A model generated the notes under the pieces. The model did not search any database and was not told where the DNA came from. It worked only from the letters and a program-made list of their open reading frames with translations. The translations under genes were made by a program, and so were the position numbers. Positions 1 to 5,964 of a stretch of 20,944 nucleotides of DNA are shown here, piece after piece (the first letter of the stretch is position 1; every line of letters begins with the position of its first letter). Origin of the DNA: Planctomycetota bacterium (lineage in GTDB: Bacteria; Planctomycetota; Phycisphaerae; Sedimentisphaerales; Anaerohalosphaeraceae); NCBI GenBank assembly GCA_003644175.1, contig QNBS01000002.1, forward strand, positions 1 to 20,944, read 5' to 3'.

Positions 1-132
1 CAGATAGTAGCTGTTGCTGCGAAAGGCGAATTTGGCGGCCACCTCTCTTAGTTCATCGCGCCGGGCGCCGCTCAATTCTTCCAACTGATCGATAGTTGTG
101 ACGTATTTGATTTCGATTTCAAACCTTTCCAG
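1..132 (-). CDS. KamA-family (lysine 2,3-aminomutase-like) radical SAM protein, N-terminal fragment
   Basis: Only the first ~44 codons are in the window; the gene continues beyond the left edge. The reading frame gives an N-terminus with KYVTTIDQLEEL and then AAKFAFRSNSYYL. This resembles the region just before the radical SAM barrel in lysine 2,3-aminomutase-like (KamA/AblA-like) proteins, whose usual form is close to 'kFpFRaNdYYlsLI'. Family members carry a CxxxCxxC [4Fe-4S] cluster and PLP; those parts are outside the window. No ATG, GTG or TTG lies in this frame before the conserved part. A CTG at 130-132 with AGG seven bases upstream (140-142) is the most plausible start, otherwise the frame is disturbed. 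It lies 11 bases after the stop of the upstream sugar transferase, so the two are probably cotranscribed. Identification rests on a short stretch and is moderate. Confidence 0.5.
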   Translation of the reverse strand, partial: MERFEIEIKYVTTIDQLEELSGARRDELREVAAKFAFRSNSYYL

Positions 133-143
133 GTTAACACCTA

Positions 144-767
144 CTAATTGGGGGCATCCGCCTGCCCTCTGGTATGTTCGTCCTGCGAGTACTTTTCTTC
201 GTAGATGCTCTTACGGCGGAAAATCAGGGCAAATGTTGCGCATATAATTCTGATATCCAACCAGAAACTCCGTTTATCGACGTATTCTACGTCCAGGTCG
301 AGTTTTCGTTCACGGGTCAAGGCCCCGCGCCCGCTGATCTGGGCCAGTCCGGTAAGCCCCGGCTTGACGAGAAGCCGTCGCTTCTGGTCTTCATTCCATT
401 CGGCAATCTGCGAAACATACAAAGGCCTCGGACCCACCAGAGACATCTGTCCGACCGCCACATTGAGCAATTGCGGCAGTTCGTCAAGCGACCGCTCTCG
501 CAGAAACCGGCCTGTCCGCGTCAGTCGGGGGTCGTCGGCTGACTTTGGACTGGCGCCGAAAGGATCGATATCCGTTCGCATAGTGCGAAACTTGTACAGA
601 GCAAACGGTTTTCCGCCCAGGCCCGCCCGTTCCTGCCTGAAGATGGCGGGCCCCTTGCTCGAAAGCCTGACCAGCAGGGCCGTTATCAGCAGAACCGGCG
701 ACAGGATTATCAGACCGCACAATGAAACAAGAATATCCAAACTTCTTTTGAAAAATGCGTATATCAA
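144..767 (-). CDS. Small monotopic sugar-phosphate transferase (PglC/WcaJ-C-terminal type)
   Basis: Transfers a sugar-1-phosphate from a UDP-sugar to undecaprenyl phosphate at the inner membrane, starting glycan assembly. The 207-residue protein is the minimal bacterial sugar transferase domain, about PglC size, without the N-terminal four-helix part of WbaP/WcaJ. It opens with the reentrant membrane helix (residues 5-33, ending LSP then SSKGP), followed by the KFRTM motif (59-63), the catalytic Asp-Glu pair in SLDELPQLLNV (95-96), GPRP (112-115) and KPGLTGLAQISGR (135-147). The frame is open up to 860, but a good sigma-70 promoter (832-860) overlaps that extension. I therefore choose the TTG at 765-767, which also places the membrane helix where family members have it. 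The start has only a weak ribosome site. The KamA-like gene follows directly. Confidence 0.88.
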   Translation of the reverse strand: MIYAFFKRSLDILVSLCGLIILSPVLLITALLVRLSSKGPAIFRQERAGLGGKPFALYKFRTMRTDIDPFGASPKSADDPRLTRTGRFLRERSLDELPQLLNVAVGQMSLVGPRPLYVSQIAEWNEDQKRRLLVKPGLTGLAQISGRGALTRERKLDLDVEYVDKRSFWLDIRIICATFALIFRRKSIYEEKYSQDEHTRGQADAPN

Positions 768-831
768 TTTGTGCTCGGCAACTTGTATTCTGAACAGACC
801 CTGTTTGGCTCGAAAACAATCGGAACCCGGT

Positions 832-860
832 ATGCTACCGAAAACAAAGAAAGTTGTCAA
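832..860 (-). promoter_or_regulatory. Sigma-70-type promoter for the sugar transferase gene
   Basis: On the minus strand, TTGACA (855-860, full match to the -35 consensus) is followed after exactly 17 bases by TAGCAT (832-837, 4 of 6 matches to -10). The predicted start of transcription near 825 is upstream of the chosen TTG start at 767 and downstream of the longer alternative start at 860, so it argues against the longer gene model. Confidence 0.5.
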
Positions 861-884
861 TAATCAGTTTGGTTATGAATTCTC

Positions 885-913
885 TGGACAATCATGCCGA
901 TTTATTGTAAACT
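885..913 (+). promoter_or_regulatory. Candidate promoter for the ATP-grasp/WecA-like operon
   Basis: TGGACA (885-890, 5 of 6 matches to -35), a 17-base spacer, then TAAACT (908-913, 4 of 6 matches to -10). The predicted transcription start near 920 falls inside the inverted repeat at 914-942. It is divergent from the sugar transferase promoter, with the two -35 boxes about 25 bases apart. Seen by eye only. Confidence 0.35.
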
Positions 914-942
914 GCTAAGCATAGTGGCCACAGTGCCTTAGC
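914..942. repeat. 29-bp imperfect inverted repeat between divergent genes (candidate operator)
   Basis: The arms are GCTAAG-CATAGTGG (914-927) and CCACAGTGCCTTAGC (928-942). Folded back, 12 of 14 positions pair, with one bulged base and two mismatches; the outer GCTAAG/CTTAGC arms are perfect. No T-run follows on either strand, so it is not an intrinsic terminator. Its place immediately downstream of the plus-strand -10 box is where a repressor operator or a 5' leader hairpin would sit. Confidence 0.4.
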
Positions 943-975
943 CGCAATGTCCCGACGGATTCAAAAAAGGCGATT

Positions 976-1950
976 TTGAAAAACATAATCATTTTATTCA
1001 GTTGTATCGGCAGGCGGGTGTCTCTGCTGAAAAGTTTCCATGCGGCAGCGGCTCAGTTGAAGTTGAGACCGCATATTATCGGAACCGATATCACCAACCT
1101 CAGTGCCGCTCTGCAATTGTGCGATAAACGGCACATTGTGCATCATGTGGGGCACGCGGACTATCCGGGGCAACTTGCAGACATTGTCGAGAAAGACCGG
1201 GTCGATCTGCTCGTGCCGACGACAGATCTGGACCTGAAACTGCTGGCGCAAAACACCGATTTGTTCGAGCAATTCGGCTGTCGCGTACTCATTTCAAGAC
1301 CTGATGTCATCGATATTTGCCAGGATAAAAGAAAAACCTTTCAGTTTCTCTCGCAAAACGCCTTTGATACGCCGGCAACAATGGCCCCGGCCGAGGCCCT
1401 TGCAAAGAGGGACATGGCTTTTCCCTGTTTCCTGAAGCCCTGGGACGGACACGCCGGCCGGGGCACGGCGAAGGTGGAAAACCGTCAGGAGTTGGAGATG
1501 CTCGCCCGGAGAATTCCCAACTGCATAGTGCAGGAATTTGTCGACGGTGTGGAATTTACCTGCGATGTCTTTGTTGATTTCGACATGAAAGTACGATGTG
1601 TCGTGCCGCGCAAGAGAATCGAGATACGCGACGGAGAAGTCAGCAAGGGACAGATTGCCGGGCACGAGGCGATCATGTCGCAGACGCAGGCCCTGGTTGA
1701 GACTCTGGGCGCAGGACCCGGTGTGGTCACGATTCAACTGATCCTCGACGCCGCAGAGAACATCAAGTTCATAGAGATCAATCCGAGGTTCGGCGGCGGT
1801 GTGCCGCTTTCGATAAAGGCAGGCGCCGACTTTCCGAAATGGATACTGCAGCAAATAGTCGGAGAAGAACCAAAGATCGAATTCGGCAATTTCAAAGACG
1901 GCCTTATAATGCTTCGGTATGACGATGAGGTGTGGATAGACCCACAGTAA
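976..1950 (+). CDS. ATP-grasp ligase, CarB-like (carbamoyl-phosphate synthase L-chain fold)
   Basis: A 324-residue ATP-grasp enzyme of the kind often found in polysaccharide clusters. Family members join a carboxylate (often an amino acid) to an amine or other nucleophile through an acyl phosphate. The pre-ATP-grasp N-terminal domain starts with SCIGRRVSLLKSF (9-21), typical of this group. The ATP-binding lysine is in FLKPWDGHAGRGT (K154; glycine loop 157-163). The hinge segment is VQEFVDGVEF (185-194), and the Mg-binding residues are in FIEINPRFGGG (E267, N269). The TTG start at 976 is preceded by an AAGG-type ribosome site and agrees with the family N-terminus. It is followed 18 bases later by the WecA-like gene. 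The actual substrate is unknown; amino-acid decoration of an amino sugar is one possibility given the neighbouring FemAB-like and aminotransferase genes. Confidence 0.8.
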   Translation: MKNIIILFSCIGRRVSLLKSFHAAAAQLKLRPHIIGTDITNLSAALQLCDKRHIVHHVGHADYPGQLADIVEKDRVDLLVPTTDLDLKLLAQNTDLFEQFGCRVLISRPDVIDICQDKRKTFQFLSQNAFDTPATMAPAEALAKRDMAFPCFLKPWDGHAGRGTAKVENRQELEMLARRIPNCIVQEFVDGVEFTCDVFVDFDMKVRCVVPRKRIEIRDGEVSKGQIAGHEAIMSQTQALVETLGAGPGVVTIQLILDAAENIKFIEINPRFGGGVPLSIKAGADFPKWILQQIVGEEPKIEFGNFKDGLIMLRYDDEVWIDPQ

Positions 1951-1955
1951 CAGTT

Positions 1956-1960
1956 GGGAG
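1956..1960 (+). promoter_or_regulatory. Ribosome binding site deciding the WecA-like start
   Basis: GGGAG lies eight bases before GTG at 1969, supporting that start over the in-frame TTG at 1954, which lies upstream of this site and has no comparable one of its own. Confidence 0.5.
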
Positions 1961-1968
1961 AGTGCTTT

Positions 1969-3162
1969 GTGTTTCTCGATAATGTGATAGGAGACCGGAG
2001 ACCCGTATCATGGGTGCTTCAGTTTTGGCCCGTGTTGGCGTCGTCTTTTGCTTGTGCATTGACGGCTACCTGGCTGTGCAGGAAGATTGCGATGAGATTC
2101 GGCTTCGTCGACAAGCCCGACAATCTCGTGAAGACCCACAAGGTGCCCGTCGCCTACCTGGGCGGGGTCGGCATCCTCGCGGGACTGGCCGTGGGAGTGC
2201 TCGTCGGTTTTCATGTCATACAGGATATGCACATGAAGCTTATCATCCAGGATATGCAGGTTAAGGTTGCCTTTAAGTGGCTTTTAGGTATCCTCGGAGG
2301 AGCCGCTATCGCATGTTCTATCGGTGTAATTGACGATCTGTTCGATATACGGCCTTCCAGGAAACTGGCAGGCCAAATCGTCGCTGCGATTGTCCTGCTG
2401 TGTGTTGGAATCAAGCCCGCCCTGCGCCCTTTCACAGATTTTCTTAATCTGCCTGTGCCGGTGGTTGTGGAAACGATGCTCGATATGGGCGTGGTCATTG
2501 TTTTCGTCCTCGGCGCTGCGAATTCGCTGAATCTTCTGGACGGGCTCGACGGGCTTTGCGGGGGAGTAACCGGAATTATTACGGTCGCCATGCTGCTTCT
2601 GGCGATTCACCTTGGAACCTGGGGATCCAGTGAGACGGGAGATCCTGTGCGGATCATTGTATGTCTTGCGATAACCGGAGGGGTATTCGGCTTCTTGCCC
2701 TTCAATCGTCATCCGGCAAAGATATTCATGGGCGACGCCGGCAGCATGCTGCTGGGTTTTTGCATCGCCGCTCTAATGATCCTTTTTGCAGAAGACATCC
2801 CACGATGGTGGATGGCTTCGATCGTGGTGTTCGGACTGCCGATACTGGATACGGCCACTGCTTTGGCAAGAAGGCTTCTGAACAAAAGACCGTTGTTTGT
2901 ATCCGACAGAGGGCATATCTACGACCAGATGATCGACAGGGGGATGCCGCTGAAAAAAACCGTCAAGATATGTTATCTCCTTGCCGGTATGTACGCGCTG
3001 ATAGGCCTGACAATGAGCCAGATAAGAACCAGGTATGCAGTTGTGGTGTATGCAGCGGTGTTTATAATCTCAGGCCTGGTCGTCTGGAAAAAGGGCTTTT
3101 TGAAGATGGAAGGACTTAGGGGAGCGGTGCGGAAGAAAGAGGACGGTCGGCCCGCCGAGTGA
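1969..3162 (+). CDS. WecA/MraY-type polyprenyl-phosphate N-acetylhexosamine-1-phosphate transferase
   Basis: A polytopic inner-membrane enzyme of 397 residues that transfers a HexNAc-1-phosphate from its UDP form to undecaprenyl phosphate. Family hallmarks are present: KTHKVPVAYLGGVGI (55-69), the Mg-binding pair in IDDLFDIRPSRKL (D122, D123), NSLNLLDGLDGL (185-196), and FMGDAGSMLLGF (253-264) with its catalytic Asp. The cytoplasmic loop ends DRGHIYDQMIDRG (313-325), where E. coli-type WecA has a HxHH-like motif. About ten hydrophobic segments are visible, and the C-terminus is basic and hydrophilic. The GTG start is chosen from the GGGAG site. The loop at residues 83-100 holds a nine-residue tandem duplication not needed for the fold. 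It lies just downstream of the ATP-grasp gene in one operon. A second initiating transferase of a different fold is encoded divergently. Confidence 0.87.
   Translation: MFLDNVIGDRRPVSWVLQFWPVLASSFACALTATWLCRKIAMRFGFVDKPDNLVKTHKVPVAYLGGVGILAGLAVGVLVGFHVIQDMHMKLIIQDMQVKVAFKWLLGILGGAAIACSIGVIDDLFDIRPSRKLAGQIVAAIVLLCVGIKPALRPFTDFLNLPVPVVVETMLDMGVVIVFVLGAANSLNLLDGLDGLCGGVTGIITVAMLLLAIHLGTWGSSETGDPVRIIVCLAITGGVFGFLPFNRHPAKIFMGDAGSMLLGFCIAALMILFAEDIPRWWMASIVVFGLPILDTATALARRLLNKRPLFVSDRGHIYDQMIDRGMPLKKTVKICYLLAGMYALIGLTMSQIRTRYAVVVYAAVFIISGLVVWKKGFLKMEGLRGAVRKKEDGRPAE
2215..2268 (+). repeat. 27-bp imperfect tandem duplication inside the WecA-like gene
   Basis: Two adjacent in-frame units, 2215-2241 and 2242-2268, match at 21 of 27 bases and encode VIQDMHMKL and IIQDMQVKV. 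They lie between the second and third hydrophobic segments, in a loop. Confidence 0.75.
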
Positions 3163-3180
3163 GGCGACCCACATAGACAT

Positions 3181-3249
3181 TAGATCGACAACCTGTAGTG
3201 CGGCTTTTTCTGCTTCAGAGCACATGCCCGGTTTATAGTCGTAAGCCTG
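3181..3249 (-). pseudogene. Remnant of a DegT/DnrJ/EryC1/StrS aminotransferase gene (C-terminal piece)
   Basis: On the minus strand this stretch reads QAYDYKPGMCSEAEKAALQV and then VDL, matching the C-terminal part of DegT-type sugar aminotransferases (family form roughly 'YgYkpGmcPeAEkaareVvnLPvHPr'). The complete aminotransferase encoded at 5965-7122 has YDYKWGLCPQAEKAAREVV at the same place, and the two DNA stretches are roughly three-quarters identical over about 60 bases by eye. A stop codon lies a few codons before the piece, and the homology ends abruptly at the position of LPVHPR. The rest of the gene is absent. The piece lies in the 150-base gap between the WecA-like and deacetylase genes, antisense to both. 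It is closer to the family consensus than the local copy, so it probably comes from a different aminotransferase. Confidence 0.7.
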
Positions 3250-3312
3250 TATAAGTTACGCATTAAAATCAGCGCTTCTCAGTTATTGATTTTTCAGGAA
3301 AGACAGAAGTCA

Positions 3313-4188
3313 ATGAAAGATGAGAGTGTAATCAATGCGATTTCGATAGATGTGGAAGGTTTTGTTGAATCTAACCGGGAGAGTTTTCATGTAGACGCCA
3401 AATATATTGACCCGGATAGAGAAAACGATGAGATAAAAAAAAATACGGCTGCATGCCTTGAATTGCTCGAAGAGGCCGGCGTGAAGGCTACTTTTTTTAT
3501 TGTCGGCAGAATCGCATATGACATTCCTGAGGTGGTAAAGCAAATCGCAGACGCCGGCCATGAGATCGGCTGTCACAATTATGAACACGTTCGGCTTTTT
3601 AGCACAAACAAAAAAGAGTTCGCTGAAAAGATTACTATAGCCAAGGCAAAACTGGAAGATGTGTCCGGCCGGAGGGTATTCGGGTATCGTGCTCCGGAAT
3701 TTTCGATCACTTCCAAAACCCTTTGGGCGGTAGATGCTCTAAAGGAAACGGGATTTGTTTATGACTCAAGCGTTTGCCCGGCGGGAATGCACGATGTTTA
3801 CGGAATTGAAAACGCAGAGCCCGTAATACATCGATTCGAAAACGGGCTTATAGAATTCCCGATGGCGACGACTGTTGTAATCGGCAAAAGAATTCCTTTT
3901 GGAGGGGGGGGGTATTTTCGACTTTACCCGCTGTGGCTTACAAAATATTTTCTTTCGAAGTGCAATAAGGACGAGGAGCCATGCATGTTCTATATACACC
4001 CATATGAGATTGGGCCCGAAATACCAAAGATTCGGGAATTGTCGGCATATAGGAAATTCAGGCATTACTTCCATTGCAAAAACGGCGGGAAGCGAGTTAA
4101 GAAATTTCTTAAGAACACGCATTTTGCGTCAACGGTAGAAGTTCTAAGAAATGAAGGGTATATCGAGGATATGAATGTCCATGAATGA
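3313..4188 (+). CDS. XrtA-type polysaccharide deacetylase (NodB homology, DUF3473-like C-terminus)
   Basis: A metal-dependent carbohydrate esterase 4-type deacetylase removing acetyl groups from a polysaccharide. The 291-residue protein carries the metal-binding Asp in SIDVEGF (D13), KATFFIVGRIA (58-68), the HxxxH motif in CHNYEHVRL (H88, H92) and GYRAPEFSI (124-132). The C-terminal block GGGGYFRLYP (197-206) and FYIHPYEI (226-233), then FRHYFH (249-254), is characteristic of the deacetylases found in exosortase/PEP-CTERM polysaccharide loci. ATG at 3313 has AGGAAAG about ten bases upstream and fits the family start; the in-frame TTG at 3286 would add nine unneeded residues. The gene contains an A9 run (3435-3443) and a G9 run (3904-3912). 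It converges with the long minus-strand operon, leaving only 50 bases between stops, with no clear terminator hairpin there. Confidence 0.87.
   Translation: MKDESVINAISIDVEGFVESNRESFHVDAKYIDPDRENDEIKKNTAACLELLEEAGVKATFFIVGRIAYDIPEVVKQIADAGHEIGCHNYEHVRLFSTNKKEFAEKITIAKAKLEDVSGRRVFGYRAPEFSITSKTLWAVDALKETGFVYDSSVCPAGMHDVYGIENAEPVIHRFENGLIEFPMATTVVIGKRIPFGGGGYFRLYPLWLTKYFLSKCNKDEEPCMFYIHPYEIGPEIPKIRELSAYRKFRHYFHCKNGGKRVKKFLKNTHFASTVEVLRNEGYIEDMNVHE
3904..3912 (+). repeat. G9 homopolymer in the deacetylase coding sequence
   Basis: Nine consecutive G bases encode the three GGG glycine codons following GGA in the conserved GGGGYFR motif (residues 197-203). A slip of one base would truncate the enzyme before the last catalytic histidine block. 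Confidence 0.7.
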
Positions 4189-4238
4189 AAGCGGCGGTAA
4201 ATATCCAACACTTTTTTGCTGAATGGGGAATAGTTTCT

Positions 4239-5264
4239 TTATGGCAGTTTGCGACTAATGATCGGACCGGCAATTCGCGTAGCCCATAAGGGCAATTTTT
4301 TCCACAATTCTATTTTTTTTCGAAACTTTGGGTTGTCCGGGCTAAGCAAGCTCAATTCATAACCGGGTCTGGTCCAATACTGGTAGTGCAGATCCACCGG
4401 TTCCGGCCCCCATTGTTTTTTGAAGCGGTGTGTTGGGCCATCTACGGAACATCTCCCAAAATCAAAAAAGTTTGCGTCTTGCAGACAATAATGTTTGATT
4501 ATTGACCAATATAATAAGTTGTTGGGACACAATCGGTTATACTCAACTAAAGTACTGGCGAAGGGAATTTCCGCATAACCATTGAAGCAAAATGTCAAAG
4601 CCCCTCCAATCGTTTGGTTGTTTAAGCGAGCGAGGAAAAGGCGGCTGTTTTCAGGAAGCGTATCCATCAGGTTCTTCAGCAATTTCGAAGGAAATACAGG
4701 AGTACCAAGCTGGCGCATTCTCTTTGCGTAAACGGAATAAAACTCAGTTAATTGATCCGTGCCGCCTTGAGAAACCACGATGCCTGATTTTTCGGCCTTT
4801 CGGACCTGGTTGCGAACCTTACAATTAAAAGCTTTCCATATCTTTTCGGGATCACTGTCGAGAGGCAAATACATCACCATTTTGCCTTTTCGAGTATGCA
4901 AATCATACGGAAGGGGAATTACATTGCGAAATTCGATGGAATCACATTTTTTATCAGTTGCGATCTCAACGGCACGATCGAAAAGAGCATCTCTTGCCTG
5001 CGGTGAATCGGATAGAATGCCTCCGTGATCACTGAATGCCTGTGAAACCATAAAGTTTCCAAAAAGCCGACTCCTGGCATGAATTAAAGGCAAGACCCCC
5101 TTTATACCGCCCGCATCGCGAGCAACGAGGTAATAGGACTTGAGTTTTGCGGCGGAAGCAGCGGCATGCGCCCATGCCTGCAGATGACATACCCTGCCGT
5201 CGGGTTGCCGTCGTACAAATTGCTTACAGGCATCATTTAGATCTGCGAGCACATGGACATTCAT
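4239..5264 (-). CDS. FemAB-like protein of the XrtA/PEP-CTERM-associated type
   Basis: A 341-residue double-GNAT protein related to FemA/FemB/FemX, which add amino acids from aminoacyl-tRNA to peptidoglycan precursors. The exosortase-associated subfamily has no proven substrate. Subfamily signatures seen: GVLPLIHARSRLFGN (56-70), HGGIL (80-84), KVRNQVRKAEKSG (149-161), LGTPVFPSK (186-194), and FFDFGRCS (266-273) followed by HRFKKQWG (279-286) and LHYQY (292-296). ATG at 5264 overlaps the TGA of the upstream GNAT gene as ATGA, a translational-coupling arrangement; a longer start at 5315 would add residues inside the upstream gene. It is the last gene of the minus-strand operon and faces the XrtA-type deacetylase, its usual companion in exosortase loci. 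Confidence 0.85.
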   Translation of the reverse strand: MNVHVLADLNDACKQFVRRQPDGRVCHLQAWAHAAASAAKLKSYYLVARDAGGIKGVLPLIHARSRLFGNFMVSQAFSDHGGILSDSPQARDALFDRAVEIATDKKCDSIEFRNVIPLPYDLHTRKGKMVMYLPLDSDPEKIWKAFNCKVRNQVRKAEKSGIVVSQGGTDQLTEFYSVYAKRMRQLGTPVFPSKLLKNLMDTLPENSRLFLARLNNQTIGGALTFCFNGYAEIPFASTLVEYNRLCPNNLLYWSIIKHYCLQDANFFDFGRCSVDGPTHRFKKQWGPEPVDLHYQYWTRPGYELSLLSPDNPKFRKKIELWKKLPLWATRIAGPIISRKLP

Positions 5265-5953
5265 TCGGCTGCATCTCCAAAGAAAGTGGCGATGTTGTCG
5301 GAATTGCAAATGCATTTTGAAAGCTGCTTCCAGACAGTTTCATCGTACACCTGAACTGAATAAGTTACTTTCGAAAATATTTTTTTCATATCTATCATAA
5401 CAACGCGTGTATATCCCGCCTTTTCGAGCCCTTTAACAGAGGGTATATTAGCCGGGTCAACATCGACGTAGGCTTCTCTGAAACCGGATTGCCTGAGGGA
5501 TTGCGCCATAAAACGAATGACATTCGGATAACACGCGCGTCCACGCGCCTTGCCAACGGTTATGGCGTTATACATCCATGCCTGGCGGCCGGGCAACTCG
5601 AATTCAAGGCGGAGTTCATGCAACTCCTTGTGTTTGAATTCAGCCCAGAAGTAACTTATTAATTCATCGTTTTCTATAATACCAAAGCATCTGTCTCCAT
5701 CGTCAAAACGTTTTGCAAGAGATTTCGGGGAAACATACATTACTCGAAGCATCTTCTCAGAATCGTTTTTTGTTAATTCTGCGAAATTGAAGCCCGGATC
5801 GGGTTCTGCAGCTTCATCGAAATCGAGATGTACAATATAACGAGACTGTCTTTGATAAAATGGCCCGACAGCAGCCCTTAAAAGACGGCTGATTAGTTCG
5901 CTATAGCCATGCAAACGGACAAATTTCAAGGCTTGAGAGACTAATGTAAGCAT
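5261..5953 (-). CDS. GNAT-family N-acetyltransferase
   Basis: A 230-residue protein whose C-terminal half has the GNAT fold. The acyl-CoA pyrophosphate-binding segment is NAITVGKARGRACYP (129-143), followed by a helix, the strand FREAYVDVDPANIPSV (158-173) and GLEKAGYTRV (175-184), the common end of GNAT motif B. The first ~55 residues have no recognisable domain but contain a basic, amphipathic stretch (1-35) that could contact the membrane. The substrate is unknown. It follows an aminotransferase by 11 bases and overlaps the XrtA-type FemAB by four, so N-acylation of an amino sugar made by the aminotransferase is a fair inference. The ATG start has only a weak ribosome site. Confidence 0.72.
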   Translation of the reverse strand: MLTLVSQALKFVRLHGYSELISRLLRAAVGPFYQRQSRYIVHLDFDEAAEPDPGFNFAELTKNDSEKMLRVMYVSPKSLAKRFDDGDRCFGIIENDELISYFWAEFKHKELHELRLEFELPGRQAWMYNAITVGKARGRACYPNVIRFMAQSLRQSGFREAYVDVDPANIPSVKGLEKAGYTRVVMIDMKKIFSKVTYSVQVYDETVWKQLSKCICNSDNIATFFGDAAE

Positions 5954-5964
5954 ACACCGGTTTT

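Noticed and set aside
205..918. Long plus-strand open frame (237 codons) opposite the sugar transferase
   Set aside because: It is arginine/serine-rich with no family resemblance and lies opposite a clear sugar transferase; it arises from codon bias on the other strand.
914..942. Inverted repeat as an intrinsic terminator
   Set aside because: No T-run follows the hairpin on either strand, and it lies upstream of both diverging genes, so an operator or leader role is more sensible.
861..975. Sigma-54 (-24/-12) promoter, which polysaccharide loci of this kind sometimes use
   Set aside because: GG and GC elements exist, but not at the required spacing.
2010..3119. Several open frames overlapping the WecA-like gene on both strands
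   Set aside because: They lack ribosome sites and domain similarity and overlap a gene with all family motifs.
4189..4238. Possible bidirectional terminator between the convergent stops
   Set aside because: There is a T6 run, but I could not find a stable GC-rich hairpin next to it on either strand.
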